From Ceraceosorus guamensis (lineage: Eukaryota > Basidiomycota > Exobasidiomycetes > Ceraceosorales > Ceraceosoraceae): DNA of 42,693 nt. Location: assembly GCF_003144195.1 (NCBI RefSeq), contig NW_020290115.1, positions 1 through 42,693 of the forward strand, in the 5' to 3' direction. Position numbers and translations under genes: made by a program. Every line of letters begins with the position of its first letter. Positions within the stretch are counted from its first letter, which is position 1. Below the pieces are notes generated by a model, which did not search any database, was not told where the DNA came from, and saw only the letters and a program-made list of their open reading frames with translations. Positions 15,334-25,214 of the stretch are shown here, in pieces.

Positions 15334-16598
15334 ATGGCTCCACGACTACGTTTGGTCACGGTCGCTACAACATTAGCCACCCTCGGTGCTGCACTGTGGC
15401 TCGTTCCAAACATAAGGCGCCAAAATTTTGCCGAGATGGGTCGACGCAATAAGGAAGCGCTGTACGATCAGAGCTTGGAAGTCCGACAAAGCTTTGACAG
15501 ATTAGTTGCTGAAGGACCAATGCCCAAGCTCTTTGCCTTTGTGAGGGCGGGCATGCCCATAGCATGCTTCAATCGATTTGCGAGCTCATACTTCCCACAC
15601 CTCTGCAGGACTTGGATTACACGCTCTGGCCAGCTTGGGTGGATACGCACGGTGTGTACGGATTGTGTCGGTCGGTCTCTTGGCACAAGATGCTCACGCT
15701 GTGCCTGCCATAGTCGACCCCCCCTTAAGGCGCGCATCAGGCGATGCCATCAACAAGGTGGTCGATAGGTGCGTCAAGCCGGCAATCGTTGCTTGTTGGT
15801 CCTGCTTGTCTTTGACGCTCCTGTTCTGGCGCTCCCTGCAGCAACGGCCAACCCCTCTCTTTCTATCCACACGTGCCAAGCTTGCTGCTGAGCCTTGCCC
15901 GGACTTCCATACCTATCGCAGCAGCCTCTCGGACTTCGGCCCCGACGGCTGCCAAGCAAGCGCTCAGTGGGCTCTTTCTGAAGGACACTGATCCTGCGCC
16001 GGCCGATGAGCCACCTCACTCGCCAAGAAGGAGCGTTGAGGATCGCACCCGCATCGTCAAAGCTATCAGTGAGTCGTTCTCGCGCGCGAACCGTCTGTTC
16101 CAGCCTGTCGCAGCTTTTCGCGTGGCTGACGTTCTCGACGCCAATGCAAGGTTTGTTCGACTACATGGAGATCTACCCAGGATCTAAGATCACGCACTTC
16201 AATAGAATACACAAGGACTCTCGCGTGCCCTACGAAGATATGTAAGTGCCTGCGGTGACGCTGGAGATGGCGCAGCGTGTCACGCAGCGCTATGCTTCGT
16301 GCTCATTGAATCTTTTTTGGCCGGCGAACTAGGATTTTCTTCGACGATGAAAGACGGAACAGTACGTATGGAGAGCGTTGCCAAGCGCACGAGCGAGTGG
16401 CTTAGGCTTACACTCAACATTTACGCTTGCACAGGTGAAGTCGAGCGCAAACTCGGCGTTCACTTTGTGGAGATCAGCAACTCGGGACTCGACTTGGAAA
16501 CATTTGAAAATGGCGTACGACGATGGCGAGCTAAACGCGCTGTCGAGCAGTCTGGCGAAGAAGACCTGGCTGACTCCCCTCCACGTGGACAGCTATGA
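15334..16598 (+). CDS. MDP1: MDP-1-type magnesium-dependent phosphatase (HAD superfamily) with N-terminal hydrophobic segment
   Basis: Member of the MDP-1 acid phosphatase family, proposed to act on phosphotyrosine or sugar/protein phosphates. Seven exons: 15334-15540, 15609-15651, 15714-15768, 15842-16068, 16151-16241, 16333-16361 and 16435-16598, giving 271 aa with matching phases. HAD motif I is DLDYTLWPAW with catalytic Asp70 and Asp72, followed by VDTH-VDPP. Motif II is SRTS (131-134). Then come LFDYMEIYPGSKITHF and motif IV IFFDDERRN (209-217). Typical MDP-1 proteins are about 165-190 aa and start just before motif I. This one has 69 residues ahead of it, including a hydrophobic stretch at residues 6-24 (VTVATTLATLGAALWLV) that could be a signal anchor. 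It also has an extra segment of roughly 35 residues rich in Pro and charge between SRTS and LFDYM. The start is the first in-frame ATG. Confidence 0.92.
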
Positions 16599-17957
16599 AG
16601 CGACTCGCCTGACCAACGGCAGACGTTGTGTCCATACAGCGGGGTGCGCTATGTCCTTCAAGAACGATGCCGTGCTATCGGGAGGCATAGAAGGGGACAC
16701 GCGTCACTCAAATCTAGTGCTCGTTGTTGGATTCTTTGCCCCATGCAGTGTGGTGCAATCCCATGTCTGATGATTCCAAGCTGGCATGACACGTCCTGTG
16801 AATAACGGGCTTCGCTGACACGCAGAGCAAAGCTTTCGGAGAGCATGTCAGTGGCCCTTGGCATGGTTTGTGACCCTTGAACACGATCCTCAAGGTATTG
16901 AGTGGACCAGGATCCATTCTGCCTTGTTCACGATGCCTGGATCAATGTTGTGCCCGAGAGCTCGCAAGCAAGCAAGCGACTCTTATGACCTCGCAAACGC
17001 AGCTCGCCTGCGCGAGAAGGACACTCATTCCGAACGCATCGACTCATCTTCGGAGTTCGAATATGGACCACAGGCAGATCTTGCATACTGTATGACGCTA
17101 AGACGAAGCTGAGACCAAAAAGCTGAAGAGGGATGGGGATGTCCGTGAGATTCGGCCAGCAGAAGGAGCGAGAGTTGACTTGAAGGCCGAGGCCGTATCC
17201 GCGCAGCAGCAGCTACGCGTAACTCAAAATATGCATTCAAGATTCGTGATTTACAATTTGGATGTATAATAATAATATATGTACCAGTACATCATTATTA
17301 CACGGGCCGGCCACAGCAGCGCCGTCAGCTTAATTGCGTGCATGCCTGCGCTCATGCTGCGTGGCTACGCGGGCGGCGAAAAGAGTCACAGCTCGCACAT
17401 CAGCTTTGGACTGGCGCTGACTATAAAGAGCGCGCTCAACGGTCGGGCATGCGTGAAGCGGCGGCGAGCGGCACCTCACGCTCGCGTCGCGCGGATGCAG
17501 ACTCGCGCGCCCAGCATGCAGAGCACCGCGGGGCCAGCGATACGCGGGCGTCGCGAGGGGGCCGTGCTGGGAGCTGAGGCTGCTGCTGCTGGGATGCATC
17601 GATAGCACCATGCATCAGCCAGGGTATCTGTATATATATAGAGATGCGCTTGCGCGCGGCTGATGCATGCATGCCAGATGAACCTATATACCTACATCAG
17701 CGCCATGCGCGCGACAAGCGGCCGACCAGCAGCAATTAAAAGAGAGTCGAGGGATATATATATTGGAGGGAAGCACGAGCACCGCTGGCTAGCTGCTGGT
17801 ACACAGCTCGGAGACGCGCGAGGAATCTTACACGTTTGTATATAATGAATGCGCTTGCGCTTGCGCATGCTGGCCACAAAGCGTCAAAGAGGAATGGCAA
17901 GCAGATGGCAGACGCGCGGACAGACTGCTGACAGCAAAAGAGGCGCGGACAAGCATG

Positions 17958-17958
<1 letters not shown>

Positions 17959-17988
<30 letters not shown>
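17959..17988. repeat. CTG trinucleotide repeat
   Basis: Ten perfect CTG units outside any supported gene. The long frames on either strand here owe their length partly to this repeat. Confidence 0.95.
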
Positions 17989-18170
17989 ATGCGCATCACA
18001 TGCATTTTGCTTCTGCTGCATGCGCATGGTGCCAATGCTGCGATGAGGCCGCGCTGCCGCGACAGCAGAACAATTAAGCGGCCTCCGTCGGTGCGCGCGT
18101 GCCCAACTTTTGGGCTGTTGTGTGACTGTGACTGCTGCTGCTGGCTGCTGGCCAGCTGCTCCGCTGCTTG

Positions 18171-18195
18171 CTGTGCTGTGCTGTGCTGTGCTGTA
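18171..18195. repeat. CTGTG pentanucleotide repeat
   Basis: Nearly five perfect tandem CTGTG units, lying just downstream of a further Cys/Leu-coding CTG-rich patch (18132-18152). It is non-coding as far as can be seen. Confidence 0.9.
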
Positions 18196-19434
18196 GCGGT
18201 GTCGGTCGTCATACGTACTCAATTGGATCTCGATCCTGGCCCCGCCTAGACGCGCGCAAACACGCGAGTTTGCCGCACAGCAGAGTCGCGGGTGTGTTTC
18301 AATTAAGGGAGAGGGAGAGAGGGTTTTCGAGCGAGACGAGACGAGATGCACAACACTTGCGCGCCGAAAACCCTGATGGCCGTGGCGACGGCCTTGCTGA
18401 TGTATGTGTATGCTGGGAGAAGGCAAGAGCCTAGGCAGGCAAGCAAATTGACCTTGACTTGGCATTCACGATTGAATTGAGCAGATTCACAACTGTATGC
18501 CCTCCCTCACTCACGACTCGCGAGCTCCCTAGTCACGATCGAACGAGGCGTCATCGTATCGGCATCACTACACCAGCCATCCATCTCGCTCTTGCTCGAT
18601 ACGCAGCTCATCCGCTCGAAATCGTCGCTCCCACACCTCTTCATTCTCCGCACGATCTTCACGCTTGGGGGCTTCGCCGCGCTTCTGCTCTCTGTGCCCA
18701 CTGCTTCATCCTCAGAGCTACAGGCCGTTCGCCATCAAGTTGCCCTGAGGCCGCGAGTGACGAGCAAGCGCTCTCAGCGCGATCATTGTCCCCTCGCCAG
18801 AGCACGGACAGCATTTGCGACTTGACCCCCGCCCGTCCAGCCATCTCCTAGTCAGGACGAGTACTGTCTTGATACAGCACGCAAAGGTTGACCAAGGGAT
18901 TCGCGCCCTCAAGCCCAACATTGTTCGAGCTGCTCGCTCACCAACGTCTAACTTGACAACCTGCCGACTAGCCAGACACCTGCGATTCTTCTCTGGCCCT
19001 TCGATAGCGCGACTCGTTGACCATTGGCGAGGTGAGTGGGATGTGCAGGTCATCGTGCTCGGACTGCGCGGGTCCTTCAAATGAGCTCTGGTGAAAGAAA
19101 AGGGAACTACAAGAGAGGTTCAGAAAGAGCATTGCGCAGAAGATGCGCCATGACATTCGCTCTGGCCAAGCATTCGCACAAGTCCCATCCTAGCGTCATC
19201 GCAGCGGCGCTTGCCAGCCTGCATATCGCAAGATTCTGACTAGCTTTCGCTTTCGTGAGCTTTCGTACTTGCCACTTCTGTTAGGGCTGATTTGCGGGGG
19301 CAATGACTCTTTCCCGGACTCTGAACGCAATCTTGGTCGCATTACATGGTGCTTACAAAGCTTCGTACTCCTCACAGAACCTGAGCTCACCTGCTCGCTG
19401 AATAGTCGGCGCTCTTCGCATTGCGTTGCTCGGC

Positions 19435-21834
19435 ATGGCATTCAATCTTGCGTCCCTCTCAGCATTCTTTGGTGGCGGCGGCAACGCGTCCGGCTCTAGT
19501 TCTGGTAGCCGAAACAAGCGAACCAACTTCGGTTCGGGTCTGCCTTCGTCCAGCAGACGAGGACCTCCCGGCAAGCTTGATCATTTTGAAGACGACAGCG
19601 GTGCTTGGTCCCTGCCGTATACCCAACGATACGGTGGCCCAGGAATGGTCACGTCACCCACAAACAATGGGCATTTCAGCCCCACATCTGCTCACCCTAT
19701 GGCAGGCGGCGCTGCAGATGCTAATGGGGTCGGCAGTGCATACCCGCCGACTCCGAACACTGGCAGATCCTGGTCAGGCGGTAACGGAGGCGCCATGGAC
19801 TTGAATGCTGCAACCAGCGTCACTGCTCTTGGTTCAACGCTCGGAAGGCCCTCAGTCGACGCCAGCTTCTCTGCAAACGTCTCCATCCCCTCTACAGCTT
19901 ATCCTCCCTTGCGCCACACTTGGAACAGGATCCGCGCTTGGTGCGACGTGCACTACGATGAATTGGGCGACACACTCAATTGGCCCGCTTTGGACGCCGA
20001 TTTGGATGAATTGGAGTTCACGATCGGCTTCGCACTACCTCCCGCGGTGCGGGACAGCTTCTTGTGTTACAATGGACAAGAACTCGAGTCTAACCAGAGC
20101 TGCTCGGATGGTCTCTTCTTCGGCTTGCCCCTTCTCAGTCTTGAACAGATCGCAGAAGAATGGAAGTTCTGGCGAACCGTCGACGAAGACCCTTCAGCCG
20201 GTGCCAACGACGAGGTCAAAGGCTGGATGACCAGTTGCCCAGCAGGATGGGTCCGCTCCGAGTACAGCTGCAGAGGGTGGCTGCCCCTGATCACAGATCA
20301 TGTGGGAAACTACGTAGGAGTAGATCTCAGCCCTCCCGCTAGCGGCGGTGGCGCCCCCGGGCAGGTCATTCTTTTTGGGAGGGACTTTGACACCAAGGTG
20401 GTGCTCTGGCGTGGCGAGGGTGAGGGAGGATGGGGTCGCTTCCTTCAGTTTATCGCTGAAGAGCTCGAGAGCGGAGACATGTGGAGCCTCGAGGCGCAAA
20501 GTCAGAGCAGCGATGACGAGGAAGATGGCATTGGCTACGAGAGCTACTTTTCCAACGGCGGCTCCGGAACAGGCAGAGGCGGCGGTGACCGTGCTGGTGA
20601 AGGAAGCGCTGGCTTCAGGCTCCGAGGCGACTACAAGGGCTGGCCAGCGCTCGAAGCGTGGGCAGATCGATCTATGCGGTGCTGGGAGGAAGTTGGCCTG
20701 ACAGCTGGCTTGCCGGCCTGGCAGCTGCAAGAGACGCCCAGTGTCCGCCTAGAAAGTGTTGAAGAATCCCAGCGAGTCAACGAGCATGGAGAAGCGCTCG
20801 ATGCAGGTAGCAGCGGCAGTGTCAACGCACGACGAATGTCTCCGCTCATCGAGCACTCCTCAGATGCCGAAGGCGAGCAAAACCATCCCCTGGCCGGCTC
20901 AAGTGCCATGTCTCCAGATTCTACACGATCGGGCGAGACTGTCACACAATCTGACTCTGCCTCTTACATGAACGGCAACCCCTCCATCGATGCACCGCGT
21001 CAATATGGCGACATGCTTTCACCGCCCTTGCCTTCTACCAAAGCCTCGCGCTCCAAGCAGAAACAGCGCGAGACTGCTTCTGGAGATCCGAAACCACGCC
21101 GCAATCCCCCTCCACCGGCCGCTGCTCTAGATCTTCCCACTATTGACGACGTTCGCGCGGCTCACGCGGCAGCCTTGGCAATGTCTTCCACTGGTGGTAA
21201 CTATCATTTCGACATAGAGCGCAGTCGCCCTCCGCCAGGATCAGGAGGTGCAGGCATGGGAATGGGAATGCGAAGCTCGCCTGTCGTCTCTGGAAATGGC
21301 AGTGGCGAGTGGTACCGCGATCGGCCAAGTCGGTCGCACCTATCAAGAGTTGCCAACCAAAGCGGAGATGATGGTCTAGAGATGGATGCGCGCACTTCTT
21401 CCGACGTTCTCAATCCTCAGGATCCTGCAAGCGCAAGCGTCGTGACGCTTTCTGATGTTGTTATCGATGGAACCAACAACTTGAGTGCCACAGCCTTGGC
21501 CAGTCCTCGTCTGTCAAGCTCTTCAAACTCTGGTGGTAAACCAGCGCCGCGCACGCTTCTAAGCAATGGAGAGCTGCCATCGTTGATCGATACAGGCTCA
21601 GCTCCAGCGTCACCTGCTCTGCGGTCCGGCTCGACGTTTGCGGCGCAGCAAGGAAGCGCGCTCGCCTCTGCGACAAGCAATTTTGGCGAACGAAGCAGCT
21701 TTGCGCGAAGTGCGGACAGTCCCACTAGGGTGCCTCCGCCTGCTGTGAAGAGCCCGCCTCATTCTCGCACGAACAGCATCCTCGGCACCCCTCGTCTCGA
21801 AAGCCCTTCCATACTACCTCAAACCGCACAGTAG
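19435..21834 (+). CDS. KNR4: Knr4/Smi1-type cell wall assembly regulator
   Basis: Homologue of yeast Knr4/Smi1, a scaffold that couples the cell-wall integrity MAP kinase Slt2 to wall synthesis and growth sites. A single exon of 799 aa. The N-terminal 155 residues are Gly/Ser-rich. The SMI1/KNR4 domain follows at about 160-350: LRHTWNRIRAWC, LNWPALDADLDELEFTIGFALP, DSFLCYNGQE, GLFFGLPLLSLEQI, WLPLITDHVGNYVGVDLSP, and VILFGRDFDTKVVLW. A short conserved block (GWPALEAWADRSMRCWEE) lies near 405-423. The remaining roughly 375 residues are Ser/Pro/Gly-rich and predicted disordered, as in the yeast protein but longer. The start is the first ATG in frame. A codon read just upstream (TTG CTC GGC) extends the frame but is not a start. 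No intron is needed. Confidence 0.95.
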   Translation: MAFNLASLSAFFGGGGNASGSSSGSRNKRTNFGSGLPSSSRRGPPGKLDHFEDDSGAWSLPYTQRYGGPGMVTSPTNNGHFSPTSAHPMAGGAADANGVGSAYPPTPNTGRSWSGGNGGAMDLNAATSVTALGSTLGRPSVDASFSANVSIPSTAYPPLRHTWNRIRAWCDVHYDELGDTLNWPALDADLDELEFTIGFALPPAVRDSFLCYNGQELESNQSCSDGLFFGLPLLSLEQIAEEWKFWRTVDEDPSAGANDEVKGWMTSCPAGWVRSEYSCRGWLPLITDHVGNYVGVDLSPPASGGGAPGQVILFGRDFDTKVVLWRGEGEGGWGRFLQFIAEELESGDMWSLEAQSQSSDDEEDGIGYESYFSNGGSGTGRGGGDRAGEGSAGFRLRGDYKGWPALEAWADRSMRCWEEVGLTAGLPAWQLQETPSVRLESVEESQRVNEHGEALDAGSSGSVNARRMSPLIEHSSDAEGEQNHPLAGSSAMSPDSTRSGETVTQSDSASYMNGNPSIDAPRQYGDMLSPPLPSTKASRSKQKQRETASGDPKPRRNPPPPAAALDLPTIDDVRAAHAAALAMSSTGGNYHFDIERSRPPPGSGGAGMGMGMRSSPVVSGNGSGEWYRDRPSRSHLSRVANQSGDDGLEMDARTSSDVLNPQDPASASVVTLSDVVIDGTNNLSATALASPRLSSSSNSGGKPAPRTLLSNGELPSLIDTGSAPASPALRSGSTFAAQQGSALASATSNFGERSSFARSADSPTRVPPPAVKSPPHSRTNSILGTPRLESPSILPQTAQ

Positions 21835-22245
21835 GCGATCTTTGGCGTGGTGCCATCCGGTGCAGCTGTACCGGAGCGCGCGCACTTCTGAAATCTTTCA
21901 ATCCGCATCATCCAACCCGACATGAACAGTCGCGGCGGTTGCCCTGACAGCTGCGCCATGATGACGAATCCCCATCCAAGCCCTTGCCCCCTTTCGGATC
22001 ATTGACAATTGCACGCGCACATCATGAATCTTTTCCCGTCTTCCCGATCAATCCAATCATAACTTTGGCCCCTGCTCTTTTCCAAATGGCACCAGATCTC
22101 CTGCCGGCTCGGCTGAGAGACGTGAATGGAGTGCGCGCGCATTGCTATTGAAGATGTAGCTTGGATCTAGGTCTGATGCGTTTGTGAGTGGCAGAGAGGT
22201 GTGTAAGGGGGAGGAGCGAGGAACAGAGCGATAGGAGAGGGGAAA
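21835..22245. other. Convergent 3' spacer
   Basis: A 411-nt spacer between the Knr4-like gene (plus) and the Eaf-like gene (minus). It should carry both 3' UTRs. Nothing else was recognised. Confidence 0.6.
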
Positions 22246-24083
22246 TCAGTCAGAGTCTTCGAGATCGTCTTCTTCGCGCCTACGGCCGCCCAGACCATAG
22301 GAAACGTTTGCTCTGGCAGAGACGGATTGACGTGCGGATTGTGCGCGACTGGTCATCTGCTGAGATGTGGTGGATTTGTTTTGCGCGATGGCGGGCGATG
22401 ATGGTGCGTGGCTAGCGTTTGCGGGATGTGCTGCTTCTTGTTGTTGCTGTTCTTCAAGCCGCCTAGCAAATGCATCTAGGTCCGCATCATCATCGTCCTC
22501 GTCCTCGTCCTCATCGGCACCTTCCTCCTCTTCATCATCCTCATCCTCATCTTCGTCGTCTTCATCGTCTTCCGCCGAATCGTCCATATCGTCGTATGAC
22601 GTCATGTGAATGTGACTGCTTGCAGGTGGAACCCAAGCTGCAGCACCGCTCGTAGGAGGAAGAGGGCTGTGTGCCAAGCCGGGCGTTCGAGCAGGAGAAG
22701 TGGGGCTAGAAGTTCTGGTGACTAGACCCAAACCCAGACCCAAGCCAGAAGCATGACCCGCATGCACAGAAGCGCTTGGTCCCGCCAATGGAGCAAGATT
22801 TGCTGCTGCAGGACTGCCAAGTAGATTGCTGGCAGCGGAAAACGAAGTAGCAACTTCTGGTGCCGATACGCCGCTTGGATCGACATGCAAGCTTCGTGGA
22901 GTGGTGCCTGGCGTTTGCACACTTTCATTGCGCAGCGCAGCGATGGCGGGAAGAGGCCTCACTGCGCTCGTGGTCCCGGATGGAGATCCAGAAGAGGACT
23001 GTTTGCCAGAGTCGGAATGACGCTGTGAGGATGATGCAGATGCTCGATCGAGAGCTTCTGCAAGCTGCTGGGCCAAGAAGTCCTCATCATCATCATCTTC
23101 TTCTTCTTCTTCTTCTCCTTCTTCTTCTTCTTCTTCTTCTTCACCATCCTCCACGGCTTCTTGTTGTCCCCCTCCTATACGTGCGCCGGGCTCCGCTTCG
23201 CCAACTCGATGCTCGGAAGCTATTGACGTCGCGTCGCGATTCTGCTCTGGCGACGCGTCTTGATGCCTGGAAGAGTGCTCGTTGGAGGACATGCGTCGTG
23301 TCACTCTTCGAGGCTGCTCGTGGCTCGCTCTGGCATGGGCATCGGATTTGGCATTGCGCGCTTCTTCCAACTTGGCGCTTTTGGCTGGTCTCTCTCCAGC
23401 AACACTTGGCTGCGATTCGCGACCACGTCTGCGCGTACCCGAAGGTGGTTCTGGCGACAAGGATAAGAGCTGCTGCGCACGTTCGGACAAGGTTGTAGCA
23501 GAGCGGTCGTGCTTGAGACTGTACGTGCACGCAAGCGGCGAGAGCACGTAGGTCTTGATGTGGATGCAGAGCTGGAACGGTAAGCCTACGCGCTTCTTCC
23601 GAGCAGGAGAGGGCGACTGTCTAGATGCACTCACTCTGCTTTCAGGATCCCAAACAGCGACAAACTCCACTTCTTTGCCTGGCGTGCGTTCGCCGGTGAA
23701 GCGCGAAGCTTTGGATTGAGCATTGGACGTTGCATCGTTGGATGGAGCAACGATTTCAAGAGTCCAAGAGGAAGAATTTGCAGCGCTTTGTGCGTAGAGT
23801 GCACCAGTGGAGGAATTCGGATGAGGTGCCGAAGAAGGTCTAAAGTTCACTGTATTGAGGGCGTGGGAATAGTGTTGGTGTGATTTGAGCCGAGCTTTCC
23901 ACGCGATAGCGACAGGAATCAGAGATTGCGTCACTCACACTTGACGGACGCGTGAGCTTCGGCAGAGGCTGTCGCCAAGCGCAATGGGTAGACTGGGTAG
24001 GCCGACAAGCGCGGATCGTTTGCGTTGGAGGCCGACTGAGATTGGCGCCTCGTGAGGGGCGCTGCTTCTCGATTGTTGGACAT
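22246..24083 (-). CDS. Transcription elongation factor Eaf, N-terminal-domain protein
   Basis: Likely partner of an ELL-type elongation factor in the nucleus, stimulating RNA polymerase II elongation. Exons: 24083-23939, 23849-23635 and 23571-22246, giving 561 aa with matching phases. The Eaf domain covers the first roughly 145 residues: YPVYPLRLATA, VKLNFRPSSAP rebuilt at the first splice site, WTLEIVAPS, EVEFVAVWDPES, then LCIHIKTY. Intron 2 (63 nt, GTGAGT...TTCCAG) has no stop and is a multiple of three. If kept it inserts 21 mostly basic residues. The rest is disordered and charged, with an acidic run at about 261-284 followed by DFLAQQLAEALD, and another acidic run at about 445-483 followed by DLDAFARRLEEQ. 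Eaf proteins characteristically have an acidic, activating C-terminal half. The acidic runs are encoded by TTC/ATC-type repeats on the plus strand (23088-23147, 22490-22575). Confidence 0.82.
23088..23147. repeat. Trinucleotide repeat (TCA/TTC) inside the Eaf-like gene
   Basis: Mixed tcatcatcatc then ttcttcttc units on the plus strand. In the minus-strand gene they encode the Glu/Asp run at about residues 262-282. Repeat length is likely to vary between strains without changing frame. Confidence 0.85.
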
Positions 24084-24571
24084 CTTGCGATTGTGGCTGA
24101 TCCAGCGAAGGATCACCGCTGCGCGTCTGGCAAGGAGTGAGAAAGGTCGATCTGAGTGATCGCTTGATGGAATGAGTTCTCAGAGCAACACTTTCTTGAT
24201 GAGCGTTGCTGTACCGCGAATGATGGAGGTTGCTGCGTGCGCATTCAATCCAAGCTGAATACTTTGTTCAACCTTCCGATCTTCCTTCCCCTTCAAAGCT
24301 TGCACGCGTTGAATAATCAATGGTCAACGTCTCGTGTGTGTGCCCAAATCTCTTCAAAAGTGGCATGTACAGAGCGAAGTAGGGATGGCCTCGGAAGCTA
24401 TGCGAAGCCTATACTCACGACTTGTCGTGATGGTCTTGGACATGGAAGCATATATGCGAGATCGAGCGGGGGACCGGTTATAGCGAATCTGAATGCAGCG
24501 CGCAGTCACGAACGAATTGGACCATTGCAGCCAAAGATGCATGCAAGGCGTATCATTGATGTGATATATTG

Positions 24572-24593
24572 CATGCATGCATGCATGCATGCG
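24572..24593. repeat. GCAT tandem repeat
   Basis: Five consecutive GCAT units with one extra GC. The sequence is self-complementary over its whole length, so it can form a perfect hairpin. A shorter copy, gcatgcatgcatgcat, is at 26098-26113. Confidence 0.9.
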
Positions 24594-25187
24594 ACAACCA
24601 AAAGTCAAAACAAAGTCGTCAGAGAGTCTGTGAGTCGTGAGTCTGTGAGTCTGATGAGTGTTGTATGTCACGATCGAGTCACGAGTCGCGAGCCCGTGTC
24701 ACACTTTGACGTGTAAGACTGCTCCAAGCAGCCACCCATCCTGAAGGGATTTGTATGGCATTTATGGATCGGTTGTCATACGTATACATTTTCAATTTGA
24801 GTCCGCAGCGCGGTCTGAGTCGAGTGCTGGCGATCGACGGAATAATGAGCAGAGCCGCGCTTAGACGTCCAGCTAGCTAGCTGTTGATGATTTATCAGTC
24901 AAACAAGCGATGGCCAACTCGTGACTGCTGATGCATATATGCTGATGGCTCGAGCACAGCCACGCATTCTTGATTTGCAAGTCGGCGCGCGCAAAGTCAT
25001 GTTAAATCACGATCGAATATAACCGCCAACTGTGACTCGTGACTCGAGCTTGAATCAGAATCTTGAATCACTTCGACGCGTGACTGCACCGCCACGCACG
25101 CGCGCAATTACAAAAAGTCACAACAGTCTGATTCTTGATTGCCAAAGCGCAATTCACAACAAATCATCACCAACTCTTCGTCGACTC

Positions 25188-25214
25188 AAGACTCTTGACT
25201 TAAGACTCTTGACT
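25188..25214. repeat. Tandem pair of a 13-nt motif
   Basis: aagactcttgact at 25188-25200 is repeated exactly at 25202-25214, separated by one base. Both lie within a wider field of gactc/cttgac and tcacga motifs. Confidence 0.85.

Larger units (their letters stand above)
16599..19434. other. 2.8-kb gene-free region with simple repeats
   Basis: It separates the phosphatase gene from the Knr4-like gene on the same strand. It contains a CTG(10) run at 17959-17988, a GCTGT-type run at 18171-18195, TATA-type dinucleotide stretches (near 17631-17641 and 17755-17762), an AT-rich patch at 17220-17300, and TCACGA/TCGTGA motifs (near 17238, 18466 and 18532). The last part is probably promoter and 5' UTR of the Knr4-like gene, and a GTGAGT at 19032 could open a 5' UTR intron. 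Frames of 100-190 codons in this region lack family features and overlap the repeats. Confidence 0.5.

Noticed and set aside
17700-18465. Minus-strand frames of 158 and 193 codons with poly-Gln/poly-Ser
   Set aside because: They are produced by CTG and CTGTG repeats in a gene-free region. The two frames overlap and neither has domain-like sequence or splice support.
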